64,000 bases of DNA from an uncultured Gammaproteobacteria bacterium (GTDB lineage: Bacteria > Pseudomonadota > Gammaproteobacteria > CAMYKB01), in NCBI GenBank assembly GCA_947258875.1, contig CAMYKB010000007.1, positions 1 to 64,000 of the forward strand. The letters are read 5' to 3'. Shown in pieces: positions 58,427-64,000 of the stretch. The notes below the pieces were generated by a model that was not told where the DNA came from, did no database searches, and was given only the letters and a program-made list of their open reading frames with translations. Made by a program: the position numbers and the translations under genes. Numbering within the stretch: the stretch's first letter is position 1; each line of letters begins with the position of its first letter.

Positions 58427-60685
58427 ATGGGCGATAACCTCGAAATCGATTACGAAGGGATTGAGAAGCAATCTCTCAAGACCTTTACAGAAAAGGCGTA
58501 CCTGGATTATTCCATGTACGTCATCCTGGATCGTGCCTTGCCGAATATCGGTGATGGTCTCAAGCCCGTGCAGCGACGCATTGTGTATGCGATGTCGGAG
58601 TTGGGACTGTCGGCGCTGTCCAAGCACAAGAAATCGGCGCGTACCGTGGGTGATGTTTTAGGTAAGTATCATCCGCATGGTGACTCGGCCTGTTACGAGG
58701 CGATGGTGTTGATGGCGCAGGACTTTTCCTACCGCTATCCACTGGTCGATGGCCAGGGTAACTGGGGCTCTCAGGACGATCCCAAGTCCTTCGCGGCGAT
58801 GCGTTATACCGAGTCGCGGTTGACGCCTTATGCCAAAACCTTATTGCAGGAACTGGGGCAGGGCACGGCTGACTGGGTGCCGAACTTCGACGGCAGTATG
58901 CAGGAACCCAAAATTCTGCCGGCGCGCCTGCCTAATATATTGCTGAATGGTGGTTCGGGCATCGCCGTCGGGATGTCTACCGATATTCCACCGCATAATC
59001 TCAAAGAAGTGGTGTCGGCCTGCGTGCGGTTACTGGAAGAACCCAAGGCCGATGTCGAGGCCCTGTGCGAGCACATCCTTGGGCCGGACTACCCGACCGA
59101 TGCCGAAATTATTTCCAGCCGTGAAGAATTGCGCGAAATCTATAAAACCGGTAACGGCACGGTACGCATGCGCGCACGCTATGAGCGTGAAGACGGTGAC
59201 ATCGTGATCACGGCCTTGCCTTATCAGGTCTCGGGAGCCAAATTGCTGGAACAGATTGCACAACAGATGCAGGCCAAGAAATTACCCATGGTCGAGGATC
59301 TGCGCGATGAAACCGATCATGAACACCCTACACGCCTGGTGGTCGTGCCGCGCAGCAACCGTGTGGATGTTGATGGGCTGATGTCGCATCTGTTTGCCAC
59401 CACCGATCTGGAACGCACCTACCGTGTCAATATGAACCTGATCGGCCTCAATGGGCGACCGGAAGTCAAAGACCTGCGCGCGTTGTTAAAAGAGTGGTTG
59501 TCGTTCCGTACCGAGACAGTGCGCAAGCGGCTGCAATGGCGGTTGGATAAGGTCGACAAACGCCTGCATTTATTGGAAGGCCTGTTGATTGCTTTTCTCA
59601 ATATCGATGAGGTCATCCGCATCATCCGTGGCGAGGATGAACCCAAACCGGTGTTAATGAAACGCTTCAAGCTTAGCGAGGAGCAGACGGATTACATTCT
59701 TGATACCAAACTGCGTCAGCTCGCGCGCCTGGAAGAGATGAAGATTCGTGATGAGCAGGAGGCATTGGTCAAGGAGCGCGATGAGCTTAATAAGATTCTG
59801 AAATCTGATCGTCGCTTGAAAACACTGGTGCGTAATGAGTTGCTGGAGGATGCAGAAACCTACGGCGACGAGCGCCGCTCACCGATTGTTGAGCGTGACT
59901 CCGCTCAGGCCATGGATGAAACCGCATTGATTCCTTCGGAACCGATCACGGTAGTGATTTCACAAAAGGGCTGGGTGCGTGCGGCCAAGGGCCACGAGGT
60001 CGATCCACGTTCACTGAATTTTAAAGCAGGTGATGGTTATCAGGCGCATGCCTGCGGCCGTAGCAATCAACCGGTGGTCTTTATGGATTCGTCGGGGCGT
60101 GCTTACGTGCTACCGGCACACAGTCTGCCCTCGGCACGCGGACAGGGTGAGCCTTTGAGTGGCCGCCTGAACCCACCCAGCGGCGCCAGTTTCGTTGGCG
60201 TCATGATGGGGGCGAATGATGATCTTTTGTTGCTCGCCAGCGATGCGGGTTATGGATTTGTTTGTAAGCTGGAAGATATGTTGTCGCGCAACAAAGCCGG
60301 CAAGGCGGTACTCTCGGTGCCCAAAGGCGCGGGCGTGCTGCCGCCGGTACCGGTTCGTAGCCTTGACGAGGACTGGATAGTCGCGATCACCAGCGAGGGT
60401 TATATGCTGGTTACCGAATTGGGTGAATTACCGCAGATGAGTAGGGGTAAAGGCAATAAAATCATTAACATACCTTCAGCCAAACTCAAGGCGCGTGAAG
60501 AGATGGTGGCAGCCATCGACTTGATTCAGGACGACGAAAAGCTCACTATCCATGCTGGCAAAAAGCATAAGACCATGCGCGGCGACGAGGTGGATGAGTA
60601 TGTTGGAGAGCGTGGCCGCCGGGGGCGTAAGCTGGCACGTGGCTACCAAAAGGTGGATGCTGTTGACGTGCAGCATAATGATTGA
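58427..60685 (+). CDS. parC: DNA topoisomerase IV subunit A
   Basis: A 752-residue cleavage/religation subunit partnering ParE. The quinolone-resistance region has the expected [15 protein letters not shown] (about 77-91), the active-site Tyr is in ESRLTPYAK near 128-134 ([13 protein letters not shown]), and the C-terminal beta-pinwheel runs from about 500. The N-terminus [22 protein letters not shown] is typical. The Ser in GDSA is the usual quinolone-sensitive residue. The length agrees with E. coli ParC (752). Confidence 0.95.
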   Translation: MGDNLEIDYEGIEKQSLKTFTEKAYLDYSMYVILDRALPNIGDGLKPVQRRIVYAMSELGLSALSKHKKSARTVGDVLGKYHPHGDSACYEAMVLMAQDFSYRYPLVDGQGNWGSQDDPKSFAAMRYTESRLTPYAKTLLQELGQGTADWVPNFDGSMQEPKILPARLPNILLNGGSGIAVGMSTDIPPHNLKEVVSACVRLLEEPKADVEALCEHILGPDYPTDAEIISSREELREIYKTGNGTVRMRARYEREDGDIVITALPYQVSGAKLLEQIAQQMQAKKLPMVEDLRDETDHEHPTRLVVVPRSNRVDVDGLMSHLFATTDLERTYRVNMNLIGLNGRPEVKDLRALLKEWLSFRTETVRKRLQWRLDKVDKRLHLLEGLLIAFLNIDEVIRIIRGEDEPKPVLMKRFKLSEEQTDYILDTKLRQLARLEEMKIRDEQEALVKERDELNKILKSDRRLKTLVRNELLEDAETYGDERRSPIVERDSAQAMDETALIPSEPITVVISQKGWVRAAKGHEVDPRSLNFKAGDGYQAHACGRSNQPVVFMDSSGRAYVLPAHSLPSARGQGEPLSGRLNPPSGASFVGVMMGANDDLLLLASDAGYGFVCKLEDMLSRNKAGKAVLSVPKGAGVLPPVPVRSLDEDWIVAITSEGYMLVTELGELPQMSRGKGNKIINIPSAKLKAREEMVAAIDLIQDDEKLTIHAGKKHKTMRGDEVDEYVGERGRRGRKLARGYQKVDAVDVQHND

Positions 60686-60789
60686 ATTTTATGGATTGGA
60701 CCCCATCTAATGTGAGGGGCCACTGAACGAGTCATGTCCGGCTGTTCTGAAGTTCCTAAACTGAAACTGAATTTGGAAGGTATTACCAC

Positions 60790-61677
60790 ATGACAAGAAT
60801 ACTTTTATTTATGGGTACCAATATTGCGGTGCTGGCGGTGATGAGCATCGTGTTTAACCTGCTCGGTCTTGAAGGCATATTGCAGGAGAACGGTACTCAG
60901 TTGAATCTAACAGCCTTGCTGATCATGTCCGGGCTCTTCGGTATGGGTGGGTCGTTCATCTCATTAGCGATTTCCAAATGGATGGCCAAACGCTCCATGG
61001 GTGTCCAAGTCATTGAGCGCCCGGGTAACAGCAGCGAGCAATGGTTGGTGGATACCGTGCGCCAACAGGCCAAGCGCGCTGGTATTGGCATGCCGGAAGT
61101 GGGAGTCTTTGATTCACCTCAGCCCAACGCCTTTGCTACCGGTATGAACAAGAATAAGGCGCTAGTGGCTGTGAGCACAGGTCTGCTGCAAAACATGACA
61201 AAAGACGAAGTTGAGGCGGTACTGGGTCATGAGGTCAGTCATGTGGCCAATGGTGATATGGTGACGATGGGGTTGATTCAGGGTGTGGTGAATACCTTTG
61301 TGATTTTCCTGTCACGCATTGTCGGCTTTTTTGTGGATCGCGTGATCCTTAAGAACAATCGTGGCTTGGGGATTGGTTATTTTATTTCAAGTCTCGTGGC
61401 GCAGATTGTCTTGGGGTTTCTCGCATCGTTTATCGTCATGTGGTTTTCGCGCTGGCGTGAATTTCACGCTGATGCTGGCGGCGCCAAGCTTGCCGGGCGC
61501 GACAAGATGATTGCTGCCTTGCGTCGTTTGCAGGCTGGTAGTGAGCCAGAGGATTTGCCAGGAGAAATGGCGGCTTTTGGTATTTCCGGTGGCATGGCGA
61601 GTGGACTCAGGAAGCTGCGCATGACTCATCCGCCACTTGAAGATCGTATCGCAGCACTGGAGTCTGGTCGGAACTGA
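60790..61677 (+). CDS. htpX: Membrane protease HtpX (M48)
   Basis: A 295-residue zinc metalloprotease with an N-terminal pair of membrane helices (about 5-25 and 38-58), the zinc motif HEVSH at about 147-151, two further helices (165-185 and 200-225), and the [13 protein letters not shown] third-ligand motif. HtpX degrades damaged membrane proteins together with FtsH. GGAAGG precedes the ATG. The gene ends at a strong terminator. It is usually stress-induced through CpxR in E. coli; no such site was identified here. Confidence 0.95.
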   Translation: MTRILLFMGTNIAVLAVMSIVFNLLGLEGILQENGTQLNLTALLIMSGLFGMGGSFISLAISKWMAKRSMGVQVIERPGNSSEQWLVDTVRQQAKRAGIGMPEVGVFDSPQPNAFATGMNKNKALVAVSTGLLQNMTKDEVEAVLGHEVSHVANGDMVTMGLIQGVVNTFVIFLSRIVGFFVDRVILKNNRGLGIGYFISSLVAQIVLGFLASFIVMWFSRWREFHADAGGAKLAGRDKMIAALRRLQAGSEPEDLPGEMAAFGISGGMASGLRKLRMTHPPLEDRIAALESGRN

Positions 61678-61693
61678 GCGCGGCTTGATTAAC

Positions 61694-61728
61694 AACAAAA
61701 AAAGCGGGCATTGCCCGCTTTTTTTGTT
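61694..61728. terminator. Bidirectional hairpin terminator between htpX and fimX-like gene
   Basis: A 16-bp perfect stem (AACAAAAAAAGCGGGC and its complement) with a 3-base loop ATT. The A- and T-tracts on both sides let it serve both convergent genes. Confidence 0.92.
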
Positions 61729-61743
61729 CAATTGATTATGAAG

Positions 61744-63816
61744 TTAGCCCATCGCGGAAAAATCGTAATTAAGGTTCTTGCTGGGTTCCTGCAGGAAATT
61801 GCCCTGGATGTAGTTGACGCTCATGCCCCAGAGTACAGATAGTGCATTAGCGTCTTCCACATGCTGCGCAATAGTCAATTTCCCCATTTCTTTCGCTGTC
61901 TCGGAAATCATGCGTAGCGTTTGCTGGTGCTCCGTGTTTTCAGTGATGTCTTTCATCAATCCGTGGTCGATCTTGAGGCAGTCGGCATCGACAGTCTTCA
62001 GCAGTTGGAAGGGCTCCGAGCCGGCGCCGAAATCGTCAAGGGCAATCCTGCAATTGATTTTCTTGAGACCATCGGAGAGATATTTGGCGTGATTGAGATG
62101 GTTGACGATGACATTTTCCTTGATGGTGAAGATAACGTGGGCAGGCGACACCTTGGTCTTCATGAGTTGGTCACTCACCCATTGCAGCAGGGCTTGGTCA
62201 TTCACCGACGCTGCGGACAATCTGAAAAAGAAGGTCGTCTCACGCCCGGAATGATGCAGTTCGGAGAGGCGGTTGAGTCCATTCATTATCACCCAGCGGT
62301 CCAGTGCCTTGGTGAATCCGGTGCGTTCTGCACTACCCATGAATTCGCCGGTAGGGACTCTCTTGCCATTTTCATCCAGCATCTCCATGAACAGGTCATA
62401 ACGTTCGGAGGGGTCGCCCTGCAAGCTGACGATGGGCTGAAATAGCAGGTCGAACCTGTTGTCCTTGAGGGCTTCCCGGATACGGCCATTCCATAACGCA
62501 TCGATCTGGCGTTGCGACATTTCGTCTTCGTCCGGGGTGTATATCGAGATTTCCTTGGCTTTGCTGTCAAGGCAATCCTGGCTGGCCTTCCTGGCGCGCT
62601 CGAGTAACTCTTCAGATGTCGGGGTATCCTTGTCGATGAGTACCGCGCCGAGGCAGGCCTTGGCTTTGAAGGTTTTGCCTGTAGCGCTGCACACATGATC
62701 CTCGATAAGTTTACTCAGGGTTTTGCCATGTTCCTTGAGCTGGCCAAGCTCGGCGTTATGGGAAATGATCGTGATAGTCTGTTCGCTGAAGCGTCCAATG
62801 ATATCTGTCTTATCGCAGTGTTTCTGCAGAAGTTTACCAATCTCGGCCAGCACGTTATCAGATGCGGCAAGCCCCATGATCTTTTTGGCATCCTGCATAT
62901 TGTAGACTTCAATGTGCAACAGGGCACTATCGCGTTGCCCTTTAATGGCCTGCTGAATCGCGGCTTCGAGTTTATCGAGAAAATGCTTGCGATTGTATAG
63001 GCCGGTGGCGGCGTCGCGCTGACTTAAGCGTTTGAGTTGCTCTTCAAGTTCGCCTGAGTTCTGCTGGTTACGGATTACGATTTGTGTGCAGGGTTCGCCT
63101 TCTACGCTGGCTGGACTGAATTCAAGTTTTCCGCTGAAGACATCGCCGCTGGCATGAAGTAGGTTTATTTCCAGTGCCTGCTTTTCTTCTGAGCTTTCAT
63201 CATGAGTGCGTAGGAAATCCTTGACGGTCTTTTGATCATCAGGTGCGACCATATCCATAAGTGGCATACCCTCAAGCTCATCGAAGCTGGGGTAACCAAA
63301 AAGCTCCAGATAGGAATCATTGCCATAGATATGCATACCTTCGTGAACATAACAGATGGCGTCGCGCGAGCTGTCGAGCAAGGTGCGGTTACGTTCTTCG
63401 CTTTCGGCAAGTGCAGCCTGTGCCTTTTGTAATTGCTCGCGTTGGAATTGATAGCTGGCCGCACGGCTGACTACCAGTTTCAGGTGATCCGGTTGTGTCT
63501 TGGCGACAAGATCGTATGCGCCCTGTTGTAGGTAGTCCACGGCATTGCCATCTGTATCATTACTAACCACAATGACCGGGATGGGATTATCAGTTGGCGC
63601 GATGCAGCCTATGATCTGTTCCAGATTAATGTGTTCACTCTCGAGAGCGAACAGCAGCATATCCGGATCGTGTGTGTTGAGCGCTCCTGTCAGATCTTCT
63701 TCATCTTCAGCACGTTGCGCGCGCACGGCAAACCCACCTGATTTGATTGTGCTGATCATTTTCTCAGCATCATTTGGGTTGTCATCAATAATGATGAGAC
63801 GTAGAACGTTATCCAT
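61744..63816 (-). CDS. FimX-like c-di-GMP effector (REC-PAS-GGDEF-EAL, degenerate)
   Basis: A 690-residue cytoplasmic protein: receiver-like domain (1-125), PAS (about 140-250), GGDEF (about 265-430) and EAL (about 440-685). All enzymatic motifs are degenerate: the receiver phospho-acceptor is replaced (DMLLFALES), GGDEF is GRFSE (341-345), EAL is DLF (474-476), and the usual AEGVE reads AQHVE. EAL ligand residues DDFGAGS and CLKID remain. Pseudomonas FimX has the same order, 691 residues and EAL-site position near 475-477, and controls type IV pili by binding c-di-GMP without cleaving it. Here binding without catalysis is likely, and the pilus role is inferred. Confidence 0.8.
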   Translation of the reverse strand: MDNVLRLIIIDDNPNDAEKMISTIKSGGFAVRAQRAEDEEDLTGALNTHDPDMLLFALESEHINLEQIIGCIAPTDNPIPVIVVSNDTDGNAVDYLQQGAYDLVAKTQPDHLKLVVSRAASYQFQREQLQKAQAALAESEERNRTLLDSSRDAICYVHEGMHIYGNDSYLELFGYPSFDELEGMPLMDMVAPDDQKTVKDFLRTHDESSEEKQALEINLLHASGDVFSGKLEFSPASVEGEPCTQIVIRNQQNSGELEEQLKRLSQRDAATGLYNRKHFLDKLEAAIQQAIKGQRDSALLHIEVYNMQDAKKIMGLAASDNVLAEIGKLLQKHCDKTDIIGRFSEQTITIISHNAELGQLKEHGKTLSKLIEDHVCSATGKTFKAKACLGAVLIDKDTPTSEELLERARKASQDCLDSKAKEISIYTPDEDEMSQRQIDALWNGRIREALKDNRFDLLFQPIVSLQGDPSERYDLFMEMLDENGKRVPTGEFMGSAERTGFTKALDRWVIMNGLNRLSELHHSGRETTFFFRLSAASVNDQALLQWVSDQLMKTKVSPAHVIFTIKENVIVNHLNHAKYLSDGLKKINCRIALDDFGAGSEPFQLLKTVDADCLKIDHGLMKDITENTEHQQTLRMISETAKEMGKLTIAQHVEDANALSVLWGMSVNYIQGNFLQEPSKNLNYDFSAMG

Positions 63817-64000
63817 ACAGGATTTGGCTTATATTATTAGTTAACAACATTAAGTACCTGTATTGACAGGTGCGGCTCTTCCTGGGTAGTCGGGCCATGT
63901 GGTACTGCTCCACGGAAACATTATTTTTATTGCTGTTTTAGTATAATGGCTCCATTATATCGAGTAATTAGAGATTCCACATCCTTTAAATCGGAGCGGC
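63817..64000. other. Right-end region, upstream of the fimX-like gene
   Basis: No gene seen in the last 184 bases. There is a small hairpin ACCTGT-ATTG-ACAGGT near 63855-63870 and a short stretch (CCATGTGGTACTGCTCC, near 63894) resembling the end of the duplicated 52-bp repeat. The promoter of the fimX-like gene should be here but was not assigned. Confidence 0.4.

Overview
The window looks like chromosomal DNA of a gammaproteobacterium, most probably a sulfur-oxidising chemolithotroph. Evidence: the left edge carries soxX and the start of soxY; a rhodanese-tusA-dsrE2 sulfur-relay cluster follows; the housekeeping blocks (pepA-holC-valS divergent from lptF-lptG, xerD-dsbC, parE-parC, rimI-prfC) are arranged as in Gammaproteobacteria. 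Genus cannot be fixed from sequence alone. No rRNA, tRNA or CRISPR array was recognised.

Layout. 1-4.0 kb: sox genes, the BepA-type M48 protease, and the sulfur-relay genes closed by a strong hairpin terminator. 4.0-6.9 kb: a FadL-type outer-membrane transporter and an unrecognised secreted protein. 7.2-12.2 kb: ilvN, ilvC, an atypical phosphatidylserine-decarboxylase-like gene, pssA and leuA (branched-chain amino acids plus phospholipid synthesis), with no ilvB in front. 12.2-22.0 kb: small housekeeping genes (PaiB-like, family 4 uracil-DNA glycosylase, rimI, prfC), an AhpD/CMD-fold protein, an MFS transporter, a Tat-exported amidohydrolase, DUF2970, a VOC protein and a thioredoxin lipoprotein. 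22-28 kb: an orphan response regulator and a 1281-residue FAD/Fe-S oxidoreductase. 28-42.4 kb: hemG, valS-holC-pepA, lptFG, NfeD/slipin, xerD, dsbC, cnoX.

42.4-44.8 kb is accessory DNA: decayed IS3 orfA, a truncated REP-associated (Y1/IS200-like) transposase, REP-like palindromes, a perfectly duplicated 52-bp repeat, and an antitoxin-toxin-membrane protein cassette lying between two near-identical ~33-bp direct repeats. Next to it (44.9-50.7 kb) lies the most distinctive system: a proteobacterial dedicated sortase system, with a histidine kinase and response regulator on the minus strand, divergent from a VIT/VWA surface protein carrying a C-terminal sorting signal and its own class of sortase. 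The kinase's periplasmic region looks CBM9-like, suggesting glycan or envelope sensing.

50.8-64 kb: two small membrane proteins, an M28 peptidase, a REP palindrome pair, an AddA/RecB-like helicase-nuclease without a visible partner, parE-parC, htpX, and a REC-PAS-GGDEF-EAL protein that matches FimX in length and in its degenerate motifs. All functional calls come from reading motifs and gene order; no database search was run.
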